This document shows positions 22,193-34,594 of a DNA stretch of 64,000 bases, one piece after another (the stretch's first letter is position 1; every line of letters begins with the position of its first letter). A program made the translations under genes and the position numbers. The stretch is from Neoceratodus forsteri (lineage: Eukaryota; Chordata; Ceratodontiformes; Ceratodontidae), in NCBI GenBank assembly GCA_016271365.2, contig CM028132.1, forward strand, positions 1,190,139,001 to 1,190,203,000, written 5' to 3'. The notes beneath the pieces were generated by a model, which saw nothing but the letters and a program-made list of their open reading frames with translations, did no database searches and was not told the DNA's origin.

Positions 22193-23138
22193 TAAATCAG
22201 TCAATCCATAACATACCGCCTAGTTCTTGCTCTTGCATCCATTCCCCCAAGATGCACTTGGAAGCAAGCCTTGGCATTGTGTGCTCTTCTGGCCATATAT
22301 TTTAAATAAATAAACTGCCTGTAGACAACCACCTGTTTTTAAATGCCATAATCTTAAGGAACCCTAAATAAGTCTGTGGTGATCTGTAAGTTTTAGGACA
22401 GCATGAAGAAGTATAGCGGACTGGTGCTCCTTAAAATGGAGTAAAATACTATATACAGACATCTCAGGCCAAGAGAACAGGAATGACTTTGTAGTACAGG
22501 TCAGCAATACCTCTGCTTGTTGTGCTACAAATTCTTGCAGGACATACTGTAGTTCACACTTTACCCATACCTACAATTTTCTAACATTTTGACTCTGATA
22601 CAGTGGAATCCGTCAAGATGCAGTGCTCTGCTATATAAATGTGACACTTTACTGCGCGACAGAGTGGCATAAGTGCCATCAGATTACACTGTGTTCCCAC
22701 AGTACTCTGCAGCTTGTCTTTGGCAGAAACAATGATAAAGAGCTTTCCATACTGACTGACTCCACTGAACCATCTTCATGAATAACAGTAGCATAAATAG
22801 ACATTTTTCAACAGTACCGCTTTTTGTTTTTATAATGATATACTCCCATTTTGTTGCTCTGTTTCCCCTGCCCTCGTCCTGGCTAATATTGGGGCCAGCA
22901 GTATAAAGGAGATTGACCCTTCCTCTGACTAGGAGGGAGAGCGAGTGGCTACCTCCACAACTAGTGCCAGTACTGCTAATAGGCTAGACAACACAGGGTA
23001 CATGAATGCCGACTGGCCTGAGCCTTCCCTCCCTAGGACCCTAGAGCCTCACCTTTGTGGTGCAACTGACCTCCTACTGATGGAGAAGTAATGGCAGGAT
23101 GCTATAGATTTATACCTTTTTTCCATTCAAAGCAGTTC
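22193..23138. other. No gene recognised
   Basis: Unique-looking sequence without a supported feature. Confidence 0.4.
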
Positions 23139-24910
23139 ATAGAAACATAGACTTTGACGGCAGATAAGGACCACTTGGCCCACCTAGTCTGCCCATTTCC
23201 CTACCTACAGGATAAGCCGCAATTCCTAGTTAACCAACAGCCTATTTCTTCCTACCCCCCCCACAAGAATTGCCTTATGTCTGTCCCAAGTATTCTTGAA
23301 TTCTCCCACTGTTTTAGACCCCACAACCTCCTCCGGAAGGCTGTTCCATGCATCCATTACCCTCTCTGTGAAAAATACTTCCTCACATTGCCCTGAACCG
23401 CCCCCATCTTTAAATTGTGTCCCTTGTTCTTGCATGTCTCTTTTCTGAAAGATGCTACCCTCTTGGACATTGTTGATTCCACTGAGTTACTTAAACATTT
23501 CTGTCATGTCCCCCCTCTCCCTCCTTTCTTCAAGGGTATACATATTAAGCTATTTTAGTCTCTCCTCATATGGCTTGTCTTGCAGACCCTTCACCATTCT
23601 AGTTGCCCTCCTCTGTACTGCCTCTATTCTGTCTATGTCCTTGCGGAGATGGGATCTCCATTTCTGGATGCAGTACTCCAGATGGGTTCTCACCAACTGT
23701 CTGTACAGAGGGATAACAACTTCCTATTTTCTGCGGGTGATGCATCTCCCTATGCATCCCAGTATACCCCCAGCTCTCCCTACTGCCTTCTCACATTGCT
23801 TGCTAACCTTAAGGTCATCTGATATGATTACCCCCCGGTCCCTTTCCTTTTTGTTTTTGTTACTACCTCCCCATTGTGTAATCTTCCCTGGGTTTTTGTT
23901 TCCAGGTGCATTATTTTGCACTTCTTTTGCATTGAATCCTAGCTGCCATACTTCCGACCACTCCTCCAACCTTGCCAAGTCCTTCTCATTTTTCCGCCTC
24001 CTTGTATCAACCCTGTTGCAGATCTTTGTGTCATCTGCAAAGAAGCATCTTTCCTTCAGTCCCTCTGCAATGTCACTTATAAAGACATTAAAAGGACTGG
24101 ACCCAGTACTGAACAGCGGTACTCCACTAGTAACCCCCTCTTTCTTCAGAGTGGACTCCATTTACAATTACCTTCTGTGTTCTGTTGTCCAGCCAATGTT
24201 TTACCCAGGCTACCACCCTGGGACTCGCTCCCAGGCTGGTTAAGTTGACTAGTAATCTTTTGTGTGGGACTGTGTCAAATGCCTTGCTAAAGTCTAGGTA
24301 AGCCCTGTCCACAGCCCCTCCCTGGTCTACTACTTTGGTCACCCAGTCAAAGAAATCAATTAGATTTGTCTGACATGACCTTCCCGCTGTGAACCCTTGC
24401 TGCCTTGTGTCCTGTGCCCCACTGGCCTCCAGGTACTCAACAATTCTTTCCTTCAGTAGCGATTCCATCACTTTCCCTACCACAGAGGTCAAACTGACAG
24501 GTCTGTAGTTTCCTGCCTCTGTCTTGGTCCCACTTTTGTGAAGGGGAATCACATCCGCCTTCCTCCAGTCCTTGGGTACTACACCATCCTCCCATGATTT
24601 GTTAAAAAGGGTAGTCAGTGGTTTCACTAGTTCTCCCCTTAATTCTTTTAGAATTCTTGGGTGAATTCCATCAGGCCCCATTGCTTTGTCCACCTTCAGT
24701 TTTAGGAGTTCTTTCAGAACCCTTTCTTCTATGAAAGGACTGGGATCGACTCCCCCCATCCAGAGTGCTTCTGTTAATTGGATCAGGCACCCCCCCGCTC
24801 TTTGGTTAATACTGAGCAGAAATATTCGTTCACCTCAGGAACTACCCCAGTCCTCGTCCAGTTCCTGTTTCCACTACAGTGGAACCACACTGGCAGGAGA
24901 CTGAATCACT
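23139..24910 (-). mobile_element. CR1/L3-like LINE, 5' truncated, 3' end intact
   Basis: The 3' end reads on the minus strand as actaggtgggccaagtggtc, then cttatctgccgtcaaagtct, then atgtttctatg; the repeated ttctatg octamer is typical of CR1-type 3' ends. The coding part covers the C-terminal linker and the RT. The 5' end stops near 24905, before any endonuclease. The same 3' end occurs in the 59-bp insert at 53929 and near 27945. Confidence 0.9.
23226..24790 (-). pseudogene. CR1-like reverse transcriptase
   Basis: This is the most complete CR1-type RT in the window. From 24759 it reads KVDKAMGPDGIHPRILKEL, then WEDGVVPKDWRKADVIPLHK, NYRPVSLTSVVGKVMESLLK and AYLDFSKAFDTVPH (block A). In the next frame come FFADDTKICNRVD (the FADD catalytic box), ISDDLKVSKQCEKAVGRAGG, IPLYRQLVRTHLEYC and, at the end, VFFTERVMDAWNSLPEEVV. 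One shift near 24160 and in-frame stops in the C-terminal part break it. The endonuclease domain is absent, as is common in 5'-truncated LINE copies. Confidence 0.9.
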
Positions 24911-25470
24911 CTGGAGCATGACCCTGTAAAAAAAAAAAATAAAACTACATATCCCACGATTCATTGTGGTTTCCCACCATATGCAGGAACAACAATACCC
25001 AGAATGCCTTCTTTCTCACTCTGTTCTAAATTGAAACTGGAACCTGGCCCAAGTGGGAAAAAGGCATTAGTGTACTGGTATTTAAACTTTAGTTGGGATT
25101 TTGACAAGGTACCCCATGAGAGGCTGGCATCAGTTCAGTAAACTTAACTGGCTAAGAAATAGAAGTCTAAGAGAGGTGATATAGTGGCAGATGCCTGACT
25201 TGAAATTTTAACAATTGTCATACAATAGGATTTGGGTCTAGGGCCACTTTAGTTCAGTTTACATATATTTTGTTCAGAATTGAGGACTACCACCACGTTA
25301 GTTTTGTATAGTTAAAGTAGTTAGTTTTTATCGACTGGGAGATGGTGGATTGGAAATACTTCCTGTTTTCTGTCTCGTCTTGGGGGAGGGGGATATAGAT
25401 GCAAATCAGCTGATATTGAACCATGCTAAGCTGTTGGTTGTTTTAATGAATGGAAGAAATTCGGCCTGGA
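24911..25470. other. No gene recognised
   Basis: Unique-looking sequence. No supported feature. Confidence 0.4.
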
Positions 25471-25474
25471 CACC

Positions 25475-25740
25475 AATCAAATTAGAGAAGTTTGCAGATG
25501 ATACGAAGCTATCAAGAGTGGTCAACAAGGGGGAGAACTGTGAGGAATTACAGCAAGACCTGAATAAGTTGGGCAGTTCGTTGGAAAGATGGCAGATGCA
25601 GTTCAGCTTTATCTTCCTGTGCTTCTAGGTCACTGATCTATATGACCTTTGGGCCCAGTGAGCCTTTCCCAGTTACCAAAGAATTAAAAACAAAAATGTG
25701 GGGATGAGTAAGGTAATGCACCTAGGAGCAAGAGATAGGA
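25475..25740 (+). pseudogene. CR1-like RT fragment with FADD box
   Basis: Plus-strand translation gives LEKFADDTKLSRVVNKGENC, EELQQDLNKLGSSLERWQMQ and, after an interruption, MSKVMHLGARDRK, matching the CR1 palm and thumb. It lies directly before the larger plus-strand LINE but belongs to a later protein region than that LINE's first part, so it is a separate, older fragment. Confidence 0.75.
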
Positions 25741-25744
25741 AATG

Positions 25745-27945
25745 AGCTGCCCGGTCACTTCCAAGGGTCCTGGACTTCAGGAGGGCAGATTTTAAAAAGA
25801 TGGGCGACAACCTCAGAGATGACCTGGGTGGGGTGGAGGAACAGTGGGTGAAGCTAAAAAGGGTCACAGGAACAGCAACAAACCTCTTTGTCAAGCAAGT
25901 GAGCAAAACAAGAGGAAAAAGAGGCCACTACGGTTCTCAAAAGAGGTAGCAGAAAAGGTAAAGGCTAAATATGTAGCATTCAGAAGGTATAAGGAGACAC
26001 AGAAGGAGGAGGAGGATAGGGAGGTGTGTCAGGGGGGAAACATAGGGAAACAGGGAGAATAGTAAGGAGCATGAAGGCGCAAACTGAAGAGAGAATAGCC
26101 CAGGCAGTGAGGAAGGGGGACATTTTTTAGGCATGCAAGAGAAAGGAGGAAGACCAGGGATTGGATTGTAAGATTAAAAAGCAAAGGGGTGGGGGACTAT
26201 GTAGAGGGGGATGAGGAAAAGGCAGACATCCTGAACAAATACAGTTCAGTGTTAACAGAAAATGGTCTGTGTTCACATAGGAAGGAGAAGAGGAAAGGCC
26301 ACAAAAAAGTAACAGGAACATTGTGGATGGGAGGTGGACACTAATTTGTTTTCAAAGGAGAGTGTCCTGATGAGACTGGCTAATCTGAAAGTGGGCAAAG
26401 TTATCATGCCAGATGGGGTGCATCCAAGGATATTGAGGTAGCTCAGAGAGATACTGGCTGCATCTCTGACAGTCTATTTAACAGTTCATTGGAAACAGAG
26501 TGGTTCTAGGGGACTGGAGGAGGGCAGATGTAGTCCCACTTAACAAAAGTAGTAGCAGAGAAGAGGCTGGTAAATGACTACGGTAGTGGTAAGGTTAATG
26601 GAGCCACTGCTGAAGGAATGGATTATGGAATATCTTGAATCCAATGAGTTACAAGACTCGAGGTGGCATAGATTCACAAGGGAGAGGTAGGCTGGTGGTG
26701 TGGAAGGTCTTGTCAAATGAATCTGATAGAGTTCTATGACTAGGTGACAAGGATTAAGATTAGGGTGAAGCAGTGGATGTGGCCTACATAGATTTCAGTA
26801 AGGCTTTCAACGCCATTCCATGTAAGAGGCTAGTAAGCAAGGCGGGTAGCTTAGGAGTGGGTCCAAACGTGGTAAACTGGATAAGAAATTGGTTAGGGGG
26901 TAGGCAACAGAGGGTGGTGATAAACAGAGCTGCGCTCAGAGGAAGGGAGGGAGGGTGGCCAGTGGGGTGCCTCAGGGATCAGTGCTAAGACTGGTCCTTT
27001 TTAATGTCTTTATAAATTAACATTGCAGAGGAGCTGGAAGGGAAGATCTGCCTCTTTGTGGATGACACCAAAATCTGCAATAGGGTTGACACTCCGGGGG
27101 GATAGAAAGGATGAGCAGAGACCTGAGAAAACTCGAGGAGTGGTCAAGAGTATGACAGCTGGATTTTAACATGAAACAGTACAAATAATACACTTGGGGC
27201 ACAGAAACCCAGGGGCAGAGTAGAGATTGGGAGGAGTGATACTAACGACCACCAAGCAGGAAAGAGACCTGGAGGTGCTCTTATCAGATGACCTAAAGGT
27301 GGCCAGGCAGTGTGACAAGGCAGTTGGGAGGACCATTTTGATACTGGGGTGCATAGGGAAGGGTATCCCCAACAAAAATAGGGATGTGATATTGCCTTTG
27401 CATAGCTCGCTAGTAAGACCCACCCCTAGAGTACTTTGTCCAGTTTTGGAGGCCACATCTCCAGAAGGACATAGAGTGGAGGTGGTCCAGAGGAGGGCAG
27501 CTAAAAATGGTGCAGGGTCTGCATCAGAAGCTCTATGAGGACAGACTTAAGGACCTGAAAATGTACACCCTGGAATAGAGATGGGGGATATGATAGAGAC
27601 CTTTAAATACCCCATGGGGGTACATAAGGTACAGGAGGGAAGTATTTTTCCAAAGAAAAGGTGATCAAGGACAAGGGAGTACAATAAGATGCTGGAGGGG
27701 GGTAGACTCAGGACAGATGTGGGAAAGTACTTCTCCACAGAGTGGCAGATTCTTGGAAAAGCCTTCCAGCGGAGGTGGTGGGGGCAAAAACAGTGGTGGG
27801 AATCAAAAATGCATGGGATAGGCGTAAGGGAATCTTAGGGAGAGGGAAGGTTGGGGGTGGGTGAATGGGCTGGAGATCAAGTAGGATCTGCGGTGATACC
27901 ATAGACAGGGAAAAATGGGTAGGCTAGGTGGGCCTTATCTGCTAT
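25745..27945 (+). mobile_element. CR1/L3-like LINE on the plus strand, decayed
   Basis: It starts with the linker before RT (RVLDFRRADFKKMGDNLRDD) and runs through RT to a recognisable 3' end (ggctaggtgggccttatctg followed by ctatc). The endonuclease is missing. Order and content match the minus-strand copies at 1010 and 23139. Confidence 0.85.
26380..27890 (+). pseudogene. CR1-like reverse transcriptase, plus strand
   Basis: Readable blocks are PDGVHPRILR (26411), MDVAYIDFSKAFNAIPCKRL (26773), GVGPNVVNWIRNWLGGRQQR, VDDTKICNRVD (about 27060; a FADD box in which Ala has become Val and Phe is retained), ILLSDDLKVARQCDKAVGRT (about 27280) and LVRPTPRVLCPVLEATS (about 27415). Many frames are needed, so it is older than the copy at 23139. 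It would have been the LINE replication enzyme. Confidence 0.8.
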
Positions 27946-27949
27946 CACA

Positions 27950-28440
27950 TTATGGCCCAGTGGGTAGAAATACGTGCTCACACGCTGGTAACCTGAGATC
28001 AGGAAAGCGCTCGCAGAGCGGGTTGCGTGATCTGGAAACTGAGGTGGCACTGCTGTGCAGCAGCACTTTCAGCCTGTGGAGGGATGCTGTCAGGTTCGTC
28101 TGCTCTGATGAACCCTGCAGTGAGATGGGGAGCTTGCGGCTCCGAAGGGGATGTCAGCAGCATGTAAAGCCAGCTGTGGGCTGTGCCAGATGCCAATGGA
28201 TGTGGGCAAGGAGAAAACCTGGAGAAAAAAATGACTGCCAATAGGGTGATGGCTCCAGTTGCCTTAGCCCCCCCCCCCCGACAGAGCACTGAGTTAAATA
28301 TCTGGATTGTGCTGGGGGGGTGGCCATGAGGATTCCATGCCCAGGTAAGTCCCTGCATTGGTAGGAGATGGGGCAGGGCTGGGCAGCTCCATGCCTTAAG
28401 GGGGCTGGCAATATGAGAGAATAAAATACATATAAAAAAA
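27950..28440 (+). mobile_element. SINE-B copy at the end of a CR1-like LINE
   Basis: It starts tatggcccagtgggtag (A-box-like), then acctgagatcaggaaagcgc in the B-box region, then the GC-rich body, and ends in an A-rich tail (28432-28440). A CR1-like LINE ends just before it. No clear target duplication was found. Confidence 0.65.
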
Positions 28441-28448
28441 AATGAAAT

Positions 28449-28675
28449 GGATTTACAAGCAAAATGATAATGAATTGAATGCAACCGAGCAGGAATGGGA
28501 TTAGGGGGTTATTGTAGACTTGACCATGAAGCTGTTCGAGCAGTGTCGGTAGGATCTACAGAATGCTCGATTCCATTAAAAAGGGGATAAATACTGTAGT
28601 AGGGTAAGGAAGGTGATAATGTCACTGTATGAAGCACTGATCTGAGCCCCTCAGGAATAAGGAAGGCAGTTCATT
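28449..28675 (+). pseudogene. CR1-like RT C-terminal fragment
   Basis: Plus-strand translation gives GVIVDLTMKLFEQCR, SIKRGINTV-like and VIMSLYEALI, matching the ISDDLKVSKQC...VIIPLYRALV region of CR1-type RT. Several shifts and a stop occur. It is a short isolated scrap. Confidence 0.55.
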
Positions 28676-28683
28676 ACAAAAAT

Positions 28684-28870
28684 GTATTTATTTATTAAAT
28701 CTAGGATTACAAGTACCTTTGAGCCAAGGCTCTTTTACAAAGGTTCCACGTCAAAGAAGGTTCAATACAGAAGTAAACAAGACATTGAGTTACATAGGCA
28801 TGGTAAATAGTATAACAGCATGTACATGTATGAGAATTAAAAAGGAAAAAACAAACAAACAAAAATATTT
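28684..28870 (-). repeat. Dispersed (ATAAATA)-tailed repeat, minus strand
   Basis: It starts tatttatttattaaatctag, then tacctttgagccaaggctct and tacaaaggttccacgtc, closely similar to 8075-8160 and to the reverse complement of 45090-45175. The rest of the element was not recognised. Confidence 0.6.
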
Positions 28871-30987
28871 AAGCTAGATTAAAAAAAAATTCAGGCTAAA
28901 CTACTGCTACAGTTCTGAAAAGCAGTAGATGGGGTACAGAACGAGGGAGGGGAATATGGGAAAGATGCAACCAGAGGCATTGTCATATTAAAAAAAGAGG
29001 TGATGATAACAAGAAGATGGACCAAGTTTAGCACACAACAGCAAGGGTGTCCGAGAACATGAAGGAAAAAGAAGCCAGCACCCACATGGCGAGTGAAAGG
29101 CACTATAAAATGGCATACACAAAAACTGATATGCAAAAAGTGCTTCATGTTTTTTTGTGCCATAGAAACTACAAAATAGCAGACAGGCCCCACAGCTGGC
29201 CCCATGGCATTCCACTTCAAAACTAAGCTTTTTCTTGCATCTGCTAACAGTGATTCTCTGCTGTTTTTTATTTAACTTTTATGACACAGTAATGTAATTA
29301 AGCACTTTTTCATATCTGTTTCTAACTGCTGTTTTCTATTTCCTTTCCCTCACTTGTGTAAGCTCTGGTGTCTTCTTTCTTTTCTGTTCAAGTTGCTAGG
29401 CCTTGTACCACTTTCCCCTGGAGATGGTCCCTTTTTCGCTTTGTTCCTGGTTGCTACAGAACATGACATGCTTTGTAACCTGTACTGTGTCCATAATTTG
29501 TCGTGTCTTGTGTCCTACCCAGGTTTAGGTCAGAAAATGGGGTGGTCATCTCAGAACCTTTATACGTGGTTATTAATAAATAGCTAACTCGGAAGAGAGC
29601 CTCGAGCATCCGGAGTTGGTCTCCCCAGAGAGCAGGAAATTAAAAGGGGGTAGGGTTAGAACCGATTTTCAAAATCCTGACATGTTATACAAAATGAGAC
29701 CCTGGGCAGCCAGCTACGCAGAATCTAAGATACATGGTACCCACCATTGTCTTAACTTACCAGAAATTAGATTGACTTGGACCAAAGGAAAAAAGAATAT
29801 TTAATTAGTTGTCATGGGGCTTTAAAATAATAAAATCCAAGACTGAACATCCTTTAAGATATCTTATGACTTTAGTGCCATCAGGTAGTAGTAAGTATAA
29901 TTTGAGATTGAATGATATAAACTTGACATACCCCACGAGTCTATAATAGATTTGGGGAAGCCGTGCTGCAGTCATTTATGGCAAAAATGTAGAATGGAAT
30001 ATTAACAGAATTAAATGCTAAAACTCTGTAAAAGAGTTTCAGAATGCTTTAAGGATATCCTTGCAAACCCCCTGTAATCGCTACTCATGAAATATTAATT
30101 TCCAAGACCTGTATTCCAAGAGCAATATGTAAGATATATGTAGTACTCATTTTTAATGTGTGTATCCAACATGTATTTATGTATTTTGTACAGGTCATAT
30201 TTTGAAAATGGGGATTTTATCTCTAAATGTATGTATCTGGATAAAAATAACATTTTTATCATTCATCATCAAGATAGCAGAAGCAGGGCTGGCAAGTATG
30301 TGCTATGAGGAGAAACAGTCAGGAGATATTTAAAGGAATTTATCAAGATGTATACTCCCTGTGAAAACAACGGTCCCTCAGGGAGTGATTTTGGCCTCCT
30401 GCCAGCACTCTGATACATTTTTTAAAGCATTAAAGTATTGCTAAAAAAAAAAACATGAATTAGCCACTTGTGGAAGTGGCTGGTGAATCATGACCAGAAG
30501 TGCTTCCTTGTCCCTGACCCCACACATCCTCGCAGGACGAGCTGTGAGCCCTAGGGATCAGGGAAAAGCCTGTTTGGCTTGCAAGAGTCATGGTGGTAGT
30601 TGTTCCAGTATTCAAACCCCCAAACTGAATGTGCCATGACTGAGGGACCCATGGATGAAGGGCTAAGTAGAAGGGGCTTCCCCCGAGGGAGCCAGAGGCA
30701 GTGGAAGTGATAGTGCTACTGTATTGTTGGTTTCATTCTGGCTCCTCCTCCTTCGGAGACATCACCAGTTGTGTCCTAGAAGTCCAGATCGTATGATATT
30801 CACCAGGACCTTGTCCAGACCAGGAAAAAAACAAAAACATTTTTCCCATTAGCTGGGATCAGTAGGGGGATTCCTCAGGTAAGTGATATTGTAAGTATTT
30901 TACGTGTATCATTTACTTGAGGAGCTCTCCAAGCAAAGACTAAAAATACAATTTCATGAAGTCCTTTTTTTGACTAAAGAGTAACAG
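28871..30987. other. No gene recognised
   Basis: AT-rich unique-looking sequence. No repeat or coding family was recognised. Confidence 0.4.
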
Positions 30988-31481
30988 AGCTGGCTCTGTG
31001 ATGCCATGCGATGGGTCATTGCTCTGGCACGCTGGTGATCCGGGTTCCTATACCAAGCCCGAGTGTCAGGAGCAGAGTCCGGCAGGGAGAGAGTCAGAGC
31101 GTCCTTTGGACACTTCCCTCCTGGGGGTAGGGCCATGTTGCACCACTCAGTAGCAGCTCCTGGAGGTGCCTTAGTGGAGGCATTCTTGGTAGTGTGGGTG
31201 ACCACATGCTGCCGAATGCCTCCGTCCCCAAGGCACACCACTCCCTCATCCTCTTTACTCCTGTGGTTCTGCCAGGGCACCTGGAACTGTCACTTTCCTG
31301 GGGTGGGGGTCCTGGCACCCAGAAGGGATAAGCTGGAACCCTCAGACCACAGGAAGCTCAATGGGGAAAATACCAGGAATCCGGCAGTGGAGGGTGAGAC
31401 CAGAGGGCATAAGAGACGCTGTCGCAGCCCAAAAGAGTGGCGAGCCACTGGGTGCAGCAAAGAAGCAAAAAAACACAAAGT
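30988..31481 (+). mobile_element. SINE-B with 7-bp flanking repeat
   Basis: It has the tRNA-like start gctggctctgtgatgcc, B-box-like ccgggttcctat, the GC-rich body and an A-rich tail (gaagcaaaaaaacacaaag). The 7-bp repeat gtaacag lies at 30981-30987 and 31482-31488. Length is 494 bp. Confidence 0.7.
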
Positions 31482-31825
31482 GTAACAGGGTTTTGGAATT
31501 GTTAAACCAGAGAAGGTGAAAAGTGCTGGCAATGTACTATTTCGAGATGAGTATGGATAGGTACCTCAGATGGAAAGGCATTTCAGGTTATTGTTATGAG
31601 CAGGATGTTGAATTTGACAGACTTGCGCAGCCTTATTTTGTCTCGCTACTCCTACGTACAATGCAGTACAGTTCCTATCTCCTACTTAGTCAGCTATGAG
31701 AACTGTTTCTTCGGCTTGGTGGTAGGATCATCCTTAGCTGGGAGTCAGATAAGTGCAAGTTCATGTCTTTGAGTTTAACAGCAAGAGAAGACCCAATCAC
31801 TGTGTAGGCACCATATCTGTTTTTC
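31482..31825. other. No gene recognised
   Basis: Short unique-looking sequence. Confidence 0.4.
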
Positions 31826-31829
31826 CCCA

Positions 31830-34340
31830 GTTTACAAACATTTGCTAAAAGTGCTGAACAGCAATGACCCCAGCACAGATCCCTGAGGAATACTGGTAAG
31901 TACCCATCTCCAACAGGGAGCCATGCCAGTCCCCCACAACCCTCTGCTTCTTGCCCTTGAGCAAGTTAGTTTGCTATTTGTACACTGTACTGGTTCACAT
32001 TGCCCAGAGGCCTGTCATGTGCCACAGTGTCAAATGCTTTGATGGAGTCCATGTATGGTATTTGCGTGGCCGTGCTCTTGTCCACCTCCCTGGTAACCTC
32101 ACAAAGAAGGTGATCAGGTTGGTTTGGTGCCAACTGTGCCTCATAAAACCATACTGACAGGGTGAAAACCTTTGACTCAACCAAGTAGTTGATTATAATT
32201 TATTTTGTCCTTGATAATGTCTGCCTGACCGTTGACCAGCACACAGGTCAAGATGGCCAGTCTGTAGCTGCTTGGTTCAGACTTTGTCACCTTGTTGAAG
32301 ATGGGAACCACACTGGCCATTTTCCAGTCCTCCTGCTTTACATCTGTTCAGATAGACTAGTGATGGACTGCTGCAAGCAACCTTGCAATTTTTTTTCTTA
32401 AGTTGCAGTATGATCCTGAAACGTATTCCATCTGCTGTCTTGGGACTTAGTCAGCCACCATGGCCAGTAAAATACCTTCAGGCTACATCGTGGCTATCCT
32501 AATGCTATGGGTCCTCCCACTGAGCATCCCCCAACCCCCTCCCAACACTTTGGTGAACCATGAAGCAAAGTATTCATTTATCATTTCAGGCATGGCTCTG
32601 GATCTCAAACAGGTTCTTTCCCTCATTCCAATCATGGGTTGCAAGAAGACTTTATTGTTGTTAGTAGCTCTTAATACTATCCTGACTTTCAGCCCCTCCT
32701 TGACTTCCTTAAGTCTACTCTTGCATTAACTCAGTGCTGCCCTGTACTCCTCTCTGGCCTGGAGTTGACCCATCACATTTTATTGGCCATAGACCTACTT
32801 GGTCAAGATCATTTATCTTAGGTCCTTATTGAGCTTGTGAGGCAGCACTACTTGGCCCTTTTTCCCTTATTGTTTGTGGGATCTAGACATCCATGGCTGC
32901 TTTGTGCACTGCCTTTACTTGTGCTCTGCATTCAGCCTTGTGCAGGCGCTCCAGACCCTTGGTCACCATGTCCTACCTCTTTTCAAAGACTGTGTTTCCA
33001 AAGTTCTGGGTCCTGGTGGCTGATGTCCAGCTAGAGAAGTTTACTTGGTTGTGGTCATTGCCTCCCACCAGTTCCCTGGCATTTACACTAGAGGTATCCC
33101 CATCCCACTGCTAATAACAAGGTCAAGGTTCAAATCTAGTCACCTGTTGGGCATGTTGTTTTAGGAAGCAGCCATTGAAGTTCAATAGGATTTTGATCTT
33201 AGCTCTTAACTCTGGTCCAGCTGCCTCTGGACATGCCTATATTTTGACAATGGACACCTCAGCCCAGCCTAGGCCTGCAAATAACCACCAGGGCATGGCT
33301 AGCGCCACCGCCCTGCAGTGTATGTTTTGTTACCTGCTACCATCTGCACTATGTACCTATGTTTGGCAGCACTCTGTAACCCTGTATTACCAGCTGCTTT
33401 ACTGTGTTATCTATAATCATTTTGTAACCATTTCTGTAACTGTTGTGTCTAGTTGTTGCTATTGTCCCTGATGTCTCTGCTTTCAGTGATGTGTAACCTT
33501 TGTAAAGGAGTCTTTGACTCAAATGTGTCATCTGATATCTTCAATAAATAAATAAATAAGCCCTCTCGGGACAGTAGTCTATGCCTAAGAGATAGCACTC
33601 TCCAGGATCACCATAGCATCTGATTTGTCCGCTCTTGTAATTTACTAACCAACTTCTCATCATGCTTCACTGCCTGTTTGGAAGTCTGTTACACTCGCCA
33701 AGGGTGACTCTTGTGCCTCTTTTCGGTTGCACTTTATTGTAGTGTTGGTTTCAATGTAATGAATCATTAATGACATACAATAGGGTAATTACCCTGTAGC
33801 TTCATGTTTACTGCATATAACCACATTGCAATTGCAATTCAATTACAGTGTAGTTGCACTGTAACTACACTGTAGTTAACTGACACCTAAAGTGTAACAC
33901 TCTTTTCCACTAGCTCACCCAAATTAACTCTTTGGCACTGGCCCCCCCCCCCCAGATTTCCTCCTTGTGCACTACAGTGGCTCCTCACTCACAAACAGAG
34001 CTACCCAACCCCTGTCCTGTCAGTCATGTCCTATTAGAATAGCCTGTATTCCTCCTTCCTAGTGTCCCAGTCATTTTCTTTCCCCACCTGGTCTCTGTGA
34101 GTGCCATTAAGTCCTGGCCTTCAAAGTGCATCAGGCTCTTGAGCTCTCTGAACTGTATTTGGATCTCAAGCTCACCTATTTTGCTGTATGTTCCCCTTAT
34201 AATGGCCCCCAGAATGGAAAGGGGGGATCTCCTACTAGCGCTCCCTGTATACCTTTCTGTTAAGGAACTTCCCTAGTTTGTGAATGATCTCCCCATATGT
34301 TCTGCGCTTGTGCTTTCCATCTTATTCATGCTGAAATGGA
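31830..34340 (-). mobile_element. CR1-like LINE, strongly decayed, with endonuclease
   Basis: The minus strand from 34330 shows the endonuclease start: LGAIIRGTYSKIGELEIQIQ, then DLMALTETRWG and GKKMTGTLGRRN. The RT part shows DWKMASVVPIF (about 32320) and SIKAFDTVAHDRPLG (about 32020). It therefore spans endonuclease to RT, but with many stops. A plus-strand repeat tail is inserted at about 33290-33562. The 5' side ends at the DIRS boundary. Confidence 0.75.
33290..33562 (+). repeat. Dispersed (ATAAATA)-tailed repeat, plus strand
   Basis: It ends gagtctttgactcaaatgtg, then cttcaataaataaataaat, the same tail family as 8075, 28684 and 45177. It breaks the minus-strand LINE. Confidence 0.6.
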
Positions 34341-34345
34341 TGCTG

Positions 34346-34540
34346 ACAGTCTGTTCTAGGGACACGGATATATTGTTCTATCCACTTTCTGGCATGTCCC
34401 TTTCCCTTTAAATCTTGCCAGAATGTCTTCAGCCTGGCTCCTCCCACCCACCCGGGTGGTATAACCCTCAGCTCAACCCCATGACCCCAGATCTTCCTTT
34501 CCGCTGGAAGATACAGGTTCTCTCCTTACCGCTCCCTTGT
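34346..34540 (+). repeat. DIRS left inverted terminal repeat
   Basis: The segment ggcatgtccctttcccttta, then aatcttgcc, ggctcctcccacccac and ccccatgaccccagatctt is the inverted partner of about 42010-42205. The outer part (ctgttctagggacac) is more diverged than the inner part. Confidence 0.85.
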
Positions 34541-34594
34541 TGAGTAGGCCCTGGCACGCCAAATCTCGGTTTTACCGGCGATTAAGATTCTTCA

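Noticed and set aside
28889..29220. 109-codon minus frame with hydrophobic residues
   Set aside because: No family resemblance and a competing frame on the same strand; not supported.
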